A DNA stretch of 64,000 nucleotides from Bradyrhizobium glycinis (GTDB taxonomy: Bacteria > Pseudomonadota > Alphaproteobacteria > Rhizobiales > Xanthobacteraceae), in contig NZ_JACCHQ010000018.1 of assembly GCF_016031655.1 (NCBI RefSeq), forward strand, positions 62,001-126,000, written 5' to 3'. Under the pieces are notes generated by a model. That model ran no database searches. It was not told the origin of the DNA and saw nothing but the letters and a program-made list of their open reading frames with translations. A program made the translations under genes and the position numbers. The first letter of the stretch is position 1; every line of letters starts with the position of its first letter. Positions 9,862 to 18,716 of this stretch are shown here, in pieces.

Positions 9862-11577
9862 TTAGTCAAACTTGTAGGAGGCCTGCAGGAACGTGCCCCA
9901 TCGTTCCATGCGATGGTCCGCAGCAAAGGGCCCTTTGGTAACGGGGGCGTGGTGCGCGTCCGGGGCTTGCGTGGCGTGTCCTTTACGCTCATTTGGGGTC
10001 CACATGGCCCAATAGCGGCCACCGACGCCGACGCTGAACTTCTTACTGATGAAGTAGGATAGGATTGCCTCGACCTGCACACCACCGCCACCACTCCCGC
10101 GTTGATCATTGAACGTCGTGAATTGGCGTAGCAAATGGTTGTCGCGCCCGTGGAAATCCGTCCACGGCAGGTAAGCAAAATCGGCACTCACGCGCCAACG
10201 ATCTAGCAAATTGGTCTCAGCGCTGAGGCCGATGCGCAGCGCATTCCAGTCAGTGTCTTGGCTGCCGATGATTTTTCTATCGCCCGGCGCAAGGCATGGA
10301 TCAGACTTCGGGGCGGCGATCTGAACGCAGCCTATCGAGTCGGACTTCTGGCCGTAGTAGCTCCAGCCCATAAACCCACCGACCTTGTAGGTGCTGCCGC
10401 GGAGGAAATTGTATCCGGCATCGGCGGTGTAGTAGGTGAACCTTCCGTTGGCCTGGCCCGATATCGTGTTGACGTACGCGATGGGCTGGCTCACGTAGGG
10501 AGGGACCAAGCCCCAATCTTCATCGTTCATGTTTCCAGTGTTGAAGCGCCCGACCCCGATATTGCCCTTCAGGAAGATCCCCCAGGGGCTATCCACACGT
10601 TGGAACAACTCACCGGAAATCCCATCCAGCCTATGATAGGAGAGTCTTGATACGAGACCACTGCCCCCGTTGTCCCATTGATACCTTCCTCGGCTTAACC
10701 ACAGCCGTGTGCCGCTTTCCAGCGACCACCCATCAGCGAGGGCAATCGGCGAGGCGCTGACCGCTGGCTTTGTCGGGTATAGCGGCGCATCTGACCATGC
10801 CGGTGTCCATGGGGCGGCGTCAAAATGGTAGTTCAGGCCAAGCTTTCCGACGTGGTAGCTGCTGGATAGGCTAGTGACGTTGGCTGGGACTGTTGCCAAA
10901 GGTGGATACCGTAGGGTCGGAGGGGTCGCCACGTTTGCTCCGCCGAACCTTAGATAGTCGTATTCAAGTGTTAGGGACCAGGCCGGCGTGAGCGCTTGCT
11001 CGACGCCTACCCCGATTGTGCCACCGACACGACCATAGTCGAAATGGGTGGCATTCTGGGGCGCCAAGCCACGGAATTCGTTGTTGTTGGTGACCTCGCC
11101 GCGATTGTGCTGCCAGACCACGCCCCCCTTGAGATAAGCCAGCGTTTGGCCCTGCGGTCCAAACGCATACCCCAGGCGCCCCGTCCCGGTGACAAAGAAG
11201 TTTGGACTGGCGTTGCAGTTGGCGCTGACGACAAAGCTGGAAGCGGCAAGACAGGTGTTTATACCGTCCGAGACGGCGCCACTTGCCTCCAGTTCAACGC
11301 CAAAAACCCAGCGCTCCCTCTGCCAGAGGTAGCCGATCTGAGCTCCGGCCAGGAACACAGGGGTGTGGACAACGTCCCCATAGAGTGACGGACCATAGGG
11401 ATTACTGAATGATGTTTGCCCGTAGCCCCCGCCGACGTGACCGCCGATATATCCGCCCGTCCAGCTCCAGACGGCGGGTGGGACCTTTACTGCCGGCCTA
11501 AGATCGGCCGAATTGACGGTACCGCCTGCAACAAGCACAGCTATTGTGACCCCGCAAAAAAGAATTCCAGATCGCAT
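9862..11577 (-). CDS. Large outer-membrane beta-barrel protein (Omp25/31-like)
   Basis: A 571-residue exported protein with a clear signal peptide (MRSGILFCGVTIAVLVAGGT, cleavage likely after NSA). The first 255 residues resemble the Omp25/Omp31 barrel family of Rhizobiales: WTGGYIGGHVGGGYG near the start, alternating aromatic strands, and the end segment YHVGKLGLNYHF. A second barrel-like half follows (about 285-571) with repeated aromatic strands and the terminal YKFD. A two-part barrel of this size is longer than ordinary Omp25 proteins of 210-260 residues. It is flanked by about 700 bp of non-coding DNA on each side, so it is probably monocistronic. A role in envelope stability or host contact is inference only. 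Confidence 0.8.
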   Translation of the reverse strand: MRSGILFCGVTIAVLVAGGTVNSADLRPAVKVPPAVWSWTGGYIGGHVGGGYGQTSFSNPYGPSLYGDVVHTPVFLAGAQIGYLWQRERWVFGVELEASGAVSDGINTCLAASSFVVSANCNASPNFFVTGTGRLGYAFGPQGQTLAYLKGGVVWQHNRGEVTNNNEFRGLAPQNATHFDYGRVGGTIGVGVEQALTPAWSLTLEYDYLRFGGANVATPPTLRYPPLATVPANVTSLSSSYHVGKLGLNYHFDAAPWTPAWSDAPLYPTKPAVSASPIALADGWSLESGTRLWLSRGRYQWDNGGSGLVSRLSYHRLDGISGELFQRVDSPWGIFLKGNIGVGRFNTGNMNDEDWGLVPPYVSQPIAYVNTISGQANGRFTYYTADAGYNFLRGSTYKVGGFMGWSYYGQKSDSIGCVQIAAPKSDPCLAPGDRKIIGSQDTDWNALRIGLSAETNLLDRWRVSADFAYLPWTDFHGRDNHLLRQFTTFNDQRGSGGGGVQVEAILSYFISKKFSVGVGGRYWAMWTPNERKGHATQAPDAHHAPVTKGPFAADHRMERWGTFLQASYKFD

Positions 11578-12264
11578 TTCACCTCACGGACATATGACGC
11601 GCGCCAACTTGCAACGAACGCCGAATAGGCGACGTTGTTGGCTCCGCTTCCACGGCCTTGTGGTGTGCAGGATCTAGGCCAGCAGACGCGATGCACATTC
11701 TCTGCGGTTTTTCGATCGCGATGTTGTCTTCGCAACAAAATCGGTGGATTTTGAAACAAGCCGCTCGTCTTAGGTGGAACAGCGGAGCGCCGAGAATTCG
11801 TCGAGCATCAGAAAGAAGATGACGCCGTCCGGCCTTGGCTTGGAGATCCTCAGTCAATCGGCGGCGTTCGTCATGATGGCCTTCATCGGTCATCGGGCCA
11901 ACAGCGGGCCGTTGCTCAAAAACAAATGACCGCGGTCTCGACCGAAGCATCGTTATTGATCCGCTGGTCGATCCCGGAAATCCGGCGCATCGCATGAAGC
12001 ATGAAGCTTGCCCAGCCGCGCATCTCGCACGCCCACATCATCGCGTGGTCGTCCTGGCGCAGGGCTCATAAGGGCCAACGCGCGCAAAGCCCATCTACAC
12101 GCCGGCTAGGGGCGCACCGAGGCGACCTTGCCGGCCGGCAACAAAGCAGGACAGTGACTTGTTATGTCCCTGCGAGCTATCTCTCTTTCAGAAGCGCCGG
12201 CGCTGGGAGCTGGACCTGCGACGCGTCCTAGATCAGAAACTCTGCTGGAACATACCACGCGCGT
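11578..12264. other. Intergenic, nothing recognised
   Basis: Contains the upstream region of the outer-membrane protein gene and the downstream region of the aminotransferase gene. No credible ORF, repeat or RNA was seen. Confidence 0.35.
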
Positions 12265-13398
12265 CTAGCGGTTAGCATGCAAGTGACTTAAGCGCTCCAG
12301 CCCCTGCTCAATGAGAGATATTGGAAGATAGCTGAAACACAGGCGAACGTGACGGCCACTTCCTGGGCCATAGTTACGACCATTTACAAGGTGCACGTCG
12401 TGCTCGCGGCTTGCAGCTTCAATAAACCTCTCCGGATCCGTACCCAGAGTAAGCCGTACCCAGAACGAGAAGCCCCCGCTTGGGACGCTATATTCCGGGT
12501 CACAAATCCGGCTGCGCTGCAATAAGCTATGTACGTTGTCTCGCTTGGCTCGGTAGTGCTCGCACAAGCGTGTTATGTGCGAGTCAAGAGCGCTCGATTG
12601 CAACAACCCCAAAACGATATTACTTAGAACCGGACTTACGCCGCCGTCGCGTTTGAGGTGCGCAAGCCTATTGATGATGTCCGATTCTGCAAGCACCCAA
12701 CCTACCCGTAGCCCCGGTCCGGCAACTTTTGAGATGCTATGGACATTGATCACGTTATTGCCGGGCGCTAGCCAATGCGTTGGGCCGTTGTAGGGTAACT
12801 CAGCATAGACAAGGTCCTGCACCAAGAGAGCGCCACTGCGGGCTAGCAGTGCCGCCAATTTCGCCACATAGTCGCGCGACATCTGGCGCCCGGTCGGATT
12901 GTGAAATGCTGGCATCGTGTAGAAAAGCTTCACCCGGGCATTGGTCTGCAGCATTGCCTCGACCTGGTTTAGATCCACTCCCTCTGCCGCCAGACCTAGC
13001 TGGACCACGGTTGCACCCGCGATCGAAAATGTACGCAGTGCACCCAAGTAGGAGGGGTCCTCCGTCAGGACTACGTCACCGGGGTCAATCCAGCCATCGG
13101 CAAGCAATTGCAAGGCCTGTGAAGCTCCACCCGTGAGCATGATTTGGTCATGCCGCACACCGTACCTCAGTGCGAGCTTTGTACGGAGTTCGGGCAAACC
13201 TGCCGCATCCGTATACTGCGGCAGATCGGCGAGAGCCACACCTGTACCTCCGTCAAACGCGCCTGGCCACGGCAGTTCTGCAAACATCACCGGATCAGCC
13301 AGCCCGTAGCTGAAATTGATACCATGCTTCGCACTTGAGGAGTTGAACGGTGCGAAATCCTGAGCGATAGCGCTGCGTTTTGAGAATCGCGAATTCAT
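12265..13398 (-). CDS. PLP-dependent aminotransferase (fold type I), last gene of the hydrazine-type operon
   Basis: A 377-residue class I/II aminotransferase resembling 2-aminoadipate/MocR-type enzymes but without the GntR DNA-binding domain. Visible are the cofactor-binding GGASQAL, the substrate-binding PAFHNPTGRQMS, the aspartate-tyrosine pair in VQDLVYAELPY and the Schiff-base lysine in SISKVAGPGLRVGW. ATG 13398 is preferred because it lies 20 bases after the upstream stop; a TTG at 13470 would overlap that gene. It is the sixth gene of a tight minus-strand operon with an N-hydroxylase, exporter, oxygenase, cupin and MetRS-like protein. It may supply or tailor an amino acid of the product. 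Substrate not predictable. Confidence 0.8.
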   Translation of the reverse strand: MNSRFSKRSAIAQDFAPFNSSSAKHGINFSYGLADPVMFAELPWPGAFDGGTGVALADLPQYTDAAGLPELRTKLALRYGVRHDQIMLTGGASQALQLLADGWIDPGDVVLTEDPSYLGALRTFSIAGATVVQLGLAAEGVDLNQVEAMLQTNARVKLFYTMPAFHNPTGRQMSRDYVAKLAALLARSGALLVQDLVYAELPYNGPTHWLAPGNNVINVHSISKVAGPGLRVGWVLAESDIINRLAHLKRDGGVSPVLSNIVLGLLQSSALDSHITRLCEHYRAKRDNVHSLLQRSRICDPEYSVPSGGFSFWVRLTLGTDPERFIEAASREHDVHLVNGRNYGPGSGRHVRLCFSYLPISLIEQGLERLSHLHANR

Positions 13399-13417
13399 GG
13401 CTTCGTCATTCGGATCG

Positions 13418-14995
13418 TCATGATTGCGAAATCTGTTCTTTGCCAAAGCGCTTATTGTACTCCGCGGCAAAGTTTGCGGGTATCGGCGTGCTGAAACGAG
13501 GAAAGCCCACCGACGTCTTTGGCTGGACTGCTACGGCCGAAGTCTCGAGGGACGGCCGCCACGCACCGCCAAAGTAATGCTGGCCGTAACCCATCGCTAG
13601 CTCAGGTAGTACGGGATAGAGTAGACTCAGGAACAGCGAGATCTGCGCAGCATTCCCTGTCCAATCGCCTGCATGTGCAAAGCCAGCTACCTTGAAGCAC
13701 CTGTCAATGACATCAAGCGCATCCCAGAAACGCAGTGCGGTGACCGCATCGGCGTAATCTTCAGCGAAGCGGCGGAAATTCGGGGAGAGTTCAGTGCTCT
13801 CTACTATACGTGCGTCTTCTGCACACCGCCGTAACGCATCTTCCCAGACCCGAATGCGTGACGCTGCCGAGACGAGTCCGTCGAGATTAAAATCATTTGC
13901 GTCGGATCCAAAGGGCTTTGCCACTCGCGCCAGTGCATAACGGAGTACGTTTGGTCCCACCTCACGCGCCACTTCATCGGCCCAAAGAGCATGATCACGA
14001 CTGGTGGAAAACTTTTCGCCTTCCAGCTTGTAGAAATCCTGCACGGAGTGATTTTTGGGAATTGGGTAGCCGCGCGCGAGCAGAGCGCCAGCCACACCTA
14101 GCGTGTAATAGAAGCGATTATCTTGCCCCATGAAGAAAAGAAGCTCGCTGTTCTGGTCGTGCAAGGTCGCGTTTGCGTCCAGACCGGCGCGGGCGCATAG
14201 CTCGCGAATTCCGGTGTCGAAGCACCAGAGGCCCTCAAACCATGTAAGCAGCGTTTGGCCGATCAGAGAGTCAGGCTGTTTTACCTCCACACCGTGCTTG
14301 AAATGCCGAGTCATCGGCAAGCCGCGCACCTCCCGGTGTAGCCAAGTGCGCGCTTTGGCGCGTATCGGCTCGGGCCACACGCTTTCTCCGATGGCTTCAT
14401 GCAGTTGGCGAGCGAGACGTGGCATGTCGAAAACGGCCTGCTTGATGGCTCTTAGCATAAGATTGCGGCCGCAGGTGACGTGCCGCGCGTCACGGATTGT
14501 GTCGTGCTCAACAGCCAACCCGCAGTTCTCACACAGGTTGCTGTCACAAGGCGATGAGCAGGCCGGACAACGGCCAGTTGCGAGCGAGTCCGCAACGAGC
14601 TCATCGCAATGTTCGCAATACAGTTGGACGCCCTGCCGTACGTCGACGTAGCCGGCCACTTGCAGCTCGCGGAATATCGCTCGCGCATTTTTCTTGTGAC
14701 TCTCGCTAGATGTGCGCACGAACACATCAGGCGTAATTTGCACAGCACGCAAACACTCTAAGATCTGATGAACGTATTGTTCTGCGACCTCGCTAAAGGA
14801 TCGGCCGAGCTTTCGTGCCGTTTCAAGCGTATGTGTGCCGTGCTCGTCTGAGCCGGTGATGTAATAGGCCCGATGGCCGGTCATGCGCTGAAAGCGGACG
14901 AAGATATCAGCCAGTAAATACACACCGCCGATGTGGCCCAGATGTAGTTTGCCGTTAGGGCAAGGCGGCGCGGGACAGACAAAATAAGTGCGCAC
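13418..14995 (-). CDS. Methionyl-tRNA-synthetase-like protein, putative amino-acid-activating half of a hydrazine synthetase
   Basis: A 525-residue class I synthetase homologue. The nucleotide site HLGH is at residues 18-21, the zinc-knuckle cysteines lie in CEHCDEL, CPAC, and CENCG near residues 125-165, and the KMSKS-type loop reads KFSTS (GEKFSTSRDH), with Thr in place of the second lysine. A reduced helical anticodon-like domain follows. The start is GTG 14995, one base after the cupin stop (TGA C GTG); the longer open frame upstream merely overlaps the cupin gene. A housekeeping MetRS would not sit in an operon with a cupin and an N-hydroxylase. In characterised hydrazine synthetases (Spb40, PyrN and relatives), a cupin and a MetRS-like domain are fused and join an N-hydroxyamino acid to a second amino acid. 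Function here is inferred from that precedent. Confidence 0.8.
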   Translation of the reverse strand: MRTYFVCPAPPCPNGKLHLGHIGGVYLLADIFVRFQRMTGHRAYYITGSDEHGTHTLETARKLGRSFSEVAEQYVHQILECLRAVQITPDVFVRTSSESHKKNARAIFRELQVAGYVDVRQGVQLYCEHCDELVADSLATGRCPACSSPCDSNLCENCGLAVEHDTIRDARHVTCGRNLMLRAIKQAVFDMPRLARQLHEAIGESVWPEPIRAKARTWLHREVRGLPMTRHFKHGVEVKQPDSLIGQTLLTWFEGLWCFDTGIRELCARAGLDANATLHDQNSELLFFMGQDNRFYYTLGVAGALLARGYPIPKNHSVQDFYKLEGEKFSTSRDHALWADEVAREVGPNVLRYALARVAKPFGSDANDFNLDGLVSAASRIRVWEDALRRCAEDARIVESTELSPNFRRFAEDYADAVTALRFWDALDVIDRCFKVAGFAHAGDWTGNAAQISLFLSLLYPVLPELAMGYGQHYFGGAWRPSLETSAVAVQPKTSVGFPRFSTPIPANFAAEYNKRFGKEQISQS

Positions 14996-14996
14996 G

Positions 14997-15326
14997 TCAA
15001 TCCCACCAGATCGAGACAAACTTGAGAGTGCTGTCTTGGCTGATATTGCGGATAGTGTGCGTCTGATGTGGCAAGATGTAACACAACGTCGCCTCGCTAA
15101 CGTCACGGACCTGACCGTCGACTTCGAACTCTCCACGACCAGAGATCAGCAGCCACACTTCGTGCTCCTGATGATCGTGCGGGTCGACCGCATCGCCTGC
15201 AGCGAGCTCCACGACCGAAGCGCCAAATGCTGGGCTGAGCCCCTCCGGGAGATGCTCCAAGAGGCGCCAGACCAGAGCGCCGTATTCGGTTCGCATCACA
15301 GAATGATCGAGCCGCACCGTGTACAT
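14997..15326 (-). CDS. Small cupin, putative N-N bond-forming half of a hydrazine synthetase
   Basis: A 109-residue single-domain cupin. Motif 1 gives candidate metal ligands His50, His52 and Glu56 (DPHDHQEHEVWLLISGRG), and motif 2 gives His90 (PHQTHTIRN). A good ribosome site (GAGGAAG) precedes ATG 15326. Its stop is separated from the GTG of the MetRS-like gene by a single base, so the two are almost certainly translated together and may form a complex. In known hydrazine-forming enzymes a zinc cupin domain is fused to a MetRS-like domain and rearranges the ester of an N-hydroxyamino acid into an N-N bond. Here the two are separate chains. Small cupins alone have many roles, so the call rests on context. 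Confidence 0.75.
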   Translation of the reverse strand: MYTVRLDHSVMRTEYGALVWRLLEHLPEGLSPAFGASVVELAAGDAVDPHDHQEHEVWLLISGRGEFEVDGQVRDVSEATLCYILPHQTHTIRNISQDSTLKFVSIWWD

Positions 15327-15350
15327 GTTGATCTTCCTCAGACGTGGCCA

Positions 15351-16130
15351 TCAGTCGCGATAGAATATGCCATTGGGAAGCTTTAGGTTTTCAAGATCCG
15401 CCACCGCTTCCTCTGGTGGGTTGTAGGCGCGCTTCATGCGGTTGTATTCGGTGCGTGTCGGCCCCCCAGTAGATGCGCGCTGGAACACCAAGTGTATCGC
15501 ACGACGCGGCCGATCGCTCTTGTTTGGCGGGGAGTAATGGGGCGCATAATCGTCGAAAATGAAAACATCACCAGCTTTCAAGTGCACCGGCTCCCACGCG
15601 AAGGTCTCGGCAATCTCCGGGTGAATCACGCCGCCGGCATCCATCGGAAACATTCCTTCCTTATGGCGAGCTGGCGTGAAGAAGAGCCCACCGTTACCCG
15701 GGCCGGAGTCGTCCACGGCGATGGATGCAATTGCGTGCACCATGCGGTCGGCTATCTTGTGCGGCACATGATAGATGTCCTGATGAGGGTGGTATCCACC
15801 GCTGTCCGGATACTTGAAGATCAAAAGTTCCTTCAACATCCGTGTCTTCTCATTCAAGAGTGTCTCGACCGCTATACGAATGCGGCCATCGGCCAGGAGC
15901 GCCTCCCGTAGAGGGGCATGGTAGTCTAAGAAGTTCTCAGCCTTTGAGATAATCTTGCGGCTGTCACTCGTCTTCTCGAACCACAACATCCACTTATCGG
16001 AACTTACATCCCAACGTGCAACTTCCTCAACATAACTAGAAATCTTCTCGCGCGTGACTGGATCGAAGAACTTCTCCAATCGAAGGTATCCATCCTTATG
16101 CCATTTCGATTGTTGTGCCTCAGTCAGCAT
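15351..16130 (-). CDS. Phytanoyl-CoA dioxygenase (PhyH) family Fe(II)/2-oxoglutarate oxygenase
   Basis: A 259-residue oxygenase of the PhyH family. The facial triad is visible as HPHQD (His and Asp ligands; the following IYH is typical) and the distal His in DDYAPHYSPPNKS, with an arginine-rich segment (RPRRAIH) suited to 2-oxoglutarate binding. ATG 16130 follows GGAAGGAG by seven bases. It lies between the transporter and the cupin in the same operon, with gaps of 40 and 24 bases. Likely hydroxylates, desaturates or cleaves a free or carrier-bound amino-acid-derived intermediate. Related enzymes act on amino acids in many natural-product pathways; the substrate cannot be read from the sequence. 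Confidence 0.85.
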   Translation of the reverse strand: MLTEAQQSKWHKDGYLRLEKFFDPVTREKISSYVEEVARWDVSSDKWMLWFEKTSDSRKIISKAENFLDYHAPLREALLADGRIRIAVETLLNEKTRMLKELLIFKYPDSGGYHPHQDIYHVPHKIADRMVHAIASIAVDDSGPGNGGLFFTPARHKEGMFPMDAGGVIHPEIAETFAWEPVHLKAGDVFIFDDYAPHYSPPNKSDRPRRAIHLVFQRASTGGPTRTEYNRMKRAYNPPEEAVADLENLKLPNGIFYRD

Positions 16131-16170
16131 CTGTGAGCTCCTTCCTAAGACGAGACGGATCAGTCGTGCT

Positions 16171-17400
16171 TCACTCCAGGCGGGTTGCTAGCACCGCATT
16201 AAGAGCCGCTGCGCTCAATAGGCCCAGCAACATCACGTCAGGACCGAGTCCACGGACCAACGGCCCTCCGACCATAGGAAAGCCGAAGAGCCCGAGAAAA
16301 TATGCGAGGGTAAAGATCTGCGATGTAGTGGGCACGGAGACGCCGTGCTCGCCGGCGAGATTGACGGCGATGGTATTCAAGGTTGAATAACTTAACCCAT
16401 AGCCGGCGGCAAAGAGGACAGAGGCCGCAATATAGAGTGAGGTGCTGCCACCGTTGAAAAGGAACAGCACCAGAGACGCAGCGGTCAGTAGGATGAGCGT
16501 GAGCGCCAGTTCGCGCAACGGCAGGCTGCCCATCAGGTGAGCGACTGAGAAGCGTAGTACCACGCTCGTAGCAGTGAAGAAAAGAAAGAAAAGATCGGGA
16601 TTGAGGTGACGTGAGGCGGAGTACGCGCTCTGATATGTGGACAGCCCCGCGAAGATGCAGGCTGAAATCGCAATCATGGCGATGGGCAGTGCTGTGCGCT
16701 TCTGAAGCAGTGTCCTAGTCGCGGCAAGTGTAATTGCGATATCTGGCATAGGAAGTGCCGATAGCTTCGAAGTTGCGCGTCTTGTAAGGTCTACGCAGGC
16801 GGCTGCGATCAGGCACGCAATCGCAAGCACCGCATAAATCGTGGCCAGCGAACCGGTGTATCTTGCGAGCAAGTGACCAAGTGGAGCTGCCAGGCCGAGC
16901 CCAGCCATTTGTGATCCGGATAAGACCGTCAAATACTGAATACGTGCTGAAGGCCGTAGATGGCGGATGATCTGCAGCGGTGCCAAAATGAAGAACACTG
17001 ACCAGGCAGCGCCCACCAGCAGTCCTCCACCGTACGCTGCCCGCGTATCGAGAGCAGCGCCGGCAAAGGCAAGCATGGCTAACGCCATAAATAGCGATGC
17101 GACAGTCAACGTGGGCAATAGGCTTATCCGCCTTGCCAGCCACCCTGCCAAGTAACAGGAAACGAGAGAGGTAGCCATACCGCTAGAAATGATAAGATCC
17201 GCTGCTTGACCATCCGTTTCGAGCGCATGCATGTAGCCCGGCAAGAGAAAGCTAGTGCCGTAAGCTGCTGCAATGACAATGGAGGCAATCAAAAATGGTA
17301 CCAAGGCGCGGTAGTCGAGCGTGCCTGAAAGCCGGTCGGCGGTGTTGGCCGTTCCATCCGCAATCCGGCCCCGCAGCGGTGAGGTCGAGCCGCCGTTCAA
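16171..17400 (-). CDS. MFS transporter, probable product exporter
   Basis: A 409-residue major facilitator with about twelve hydrophobic segments, starting after a short cytoplasmic N-terminus. ATG 17400 overlaps the stop of the monooxygenase gene by four bases (ATGA), which couples their translation. The location inside a biosynthetic operon suggests export of the product or of a toxic intermediate; uptake is possible. No diagnostic substrate motif was recognised. Confidence 0.8.
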   Translation of the reverse strand: MNGGSTSPLRGRIADGTANTADRLSGTLDYRALVPFLIASIVIAAAYGTSFLLPGYMHALETDGQAADLIISSGMATSLVSCYLAGWLARRISLLPTLTVASLFMALAMLAFAGAALDTRAAYGGGLLVGAAWSVFFILAPLQIIRHLRPSARIQYLTVLSGSQMAGLGLAAPLGHLLARYTGSLATIYAVLAIACLIAAACVDLTRRATSKLSALPMPDIAITLAATRTLLQKRTALPIAMIAISACIFAGLSTYQSAYSASRHLNPDLFFLFFTATSVVLRFSVAHLMGSLPLRELALTLILLTAASLVLFLFNGGSTSLYIAASVLFAAGYGLSYSTLNTIAVNLAGEHGVSVPTTSQIFTLAYFLGLFGFPMVGGPLVRGLGPDVMLLGLLSAAALNAVLATRLE

Positions 17401-18716
17401 GTGCCACCCGATACCTGTCGGGTCAGTCGCATCGCAACCACACCGGCGTCTCGTTCAAACTCGTCTGAAGGTGCGTAAACCTCAATCATCTGCCTGTCGG
17501 ATGTATTCAAATAGAACGGTCGGCCGAGGAGGCTATTGATAATCACGCTGTTGCGGTACGCGACCAAAGATAGATTGGCGCTCTGCAATCCGTGCTGCAC
17601 GCGGCTTTGATTTTGGAGATATACTGGTCCTGGCATGTGCCGACTGAAGCGGACTGCGTAGTCCGGGCCGAGTATGGGCAGCCCCTCTTCCATACTCGCG
17701 CCCTCGAGTAGGGCCTCCAAGAAGGGCGGCTTACGTGGCTGGAAACCTGTAGCAAGCACGATACGATCGACGAGGATGCGGCTATTTCGCTGCGTTGCGA
17801 TGTCATCCAGATCTACTCGCCAGCCCTTGTTGTGGGAGGTGATGTCTTTCACGACTACGCCGCGCAACACACGAAAACGGTCGGCCAGCGTGCCATCCAC
17901 GCTCCGTTCGTACAGCATTTCATATAGGCGGTTACACAAGTCGACGGAAATACCATCGCTCGTAAGCATCTCGGCGTCGACTATATCGCGGCGTTGCTGA
18001 AACGGTAGAGCGTGAAAGCGGCGGCTATAGGCGGGCGTGTAAGCCTCGTTCACAAAGCTGTTGTCATCGATGGCAAAAAAGTTCGAACGCGACGTTGCCC
18101 ACGTGATCTGGGTGGATACAGAACGAGTAAGAATGTCCTCGATAATCTCAGCCCCGCTCTGACCGCCTCCCACAATGAGCACATGCTCGTCTGCATTCGG
18201 TAGCGGCCGCTCGAGATAGTCAGCTGCATGGTAGACAGTGCCACATAGCAAAGATCTGGCACAGGCGGGGATCTTGGGCTCTACGCCAACACCGACAACA
18301 ACAGCGCGCGCTAAGTATGTGGTTGTATTCGTACTGATGCGGTAGCCGTCCCTGAAGGGAATAACGTCCTTGACGTTCTCGGAGAAGCGGAGCGTCTTGA
18401 GTCGCCCTGCGACCCACCGGAAATAGTCGGTAAACTCATGCCGAGACGTTGAAGCATTGCGCTTGTTGACGAAGCTGTAGAGCCGACTATGCAGTGCCAA
18501 ATAGTTGAGGAATGAATATGGGCTAGTAGGATCGACCAGGGTCACGCAATCCTTGAGCGGCGACACCTGTAGGCGACTGTTTGGCAGCGCAAGGCCTGGA
18601 TGCCAGACAAGTGCGCCCCGCTTCTCCAGGAAAAGTGCGCGGAGCGGAGTAGGTTCAATAAGTGCTGCAAGACTAAGGTTAAATGGGCCGATCCCAATTC
18701 CGATGACATCCAGCAT
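17397..18716 (-). CDS. SidA/IucD/PvdA-type lysine or ornithine N-monooxygenase
   Basis: A 439-residue flavin monooxygenase of the N-hydroxylating class that converts the side-chain amine of lysine or ornithine to a hydroxylamine using NADPH and oxygen. The FAD motif is GIGIGPFNLS at residues 6-15, the NADPH motif is LIVGGGQSGAEIIEDIL, and the segment DDNSFVNEAYTP is typical of the family. I place the start at ATG 18716, where the flavin fold begins and a GGGG site lies just upstream; the longer open frame to 18899 adds unrelated residues. It is the first gene of the operon. No siderophore synthetase, NRPS or TonB receptor is nearby, so siderophore synthesis is less likely than feeding the cupin/MetRS-like pair. 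Confidence 0.88.
   Translation of the reverse strand: MLDVIGIGIGPFNLSLAALIEPTPLRALFLEKRGALVWHPGLALPNSRLQVSPLKDCVTLVDPTSPYSFLNYLALHSRLYSFVNKRNASTSRHEFTDYFRWVAGRLKTLRFSENVKDVIPFRDGYRISTNTTTYLARAVVVGVGVEPKIPACARSLLCGTVYHAADYLERPLPNADEHVLIVGGGQSGAEIIEDILTRSVSTQITWATSRSNFFAIDDNSFVNEAYTPAYSRRFHALPFQQRRDIVDAEMLTSDGISVDLCNRLYEMLYERSVDGTLADRFRVLRGVVVKDITSHNKGWRVDLDDIATQRNSRILVDRIVLATGFQPRKPPFLEALLEGASMEEGLPILGPDYAVRFSRHMPGPVYLQNQSRVQHGLQSANLSLVAYRNSVIINSLLGRPFYLNTSDRQMIEVYAPSDEFERDAGVVAMRLTRQVSGGT

Noticed and set aside
14996..15136. N-terminal extension of the MetRS-like frame
   Set aside because: It overlaps the cupin gene in another frame and the synthetase fold begins at GTG 14995.
17397..18716. 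Siderophore biosynthesis as the role of the N-hydroxylase
   Set aside because: No acyltransferase, NIS synthetase, NRPS or TonB receptor is encoded nearby, while cupin and MetRS-like genes are.
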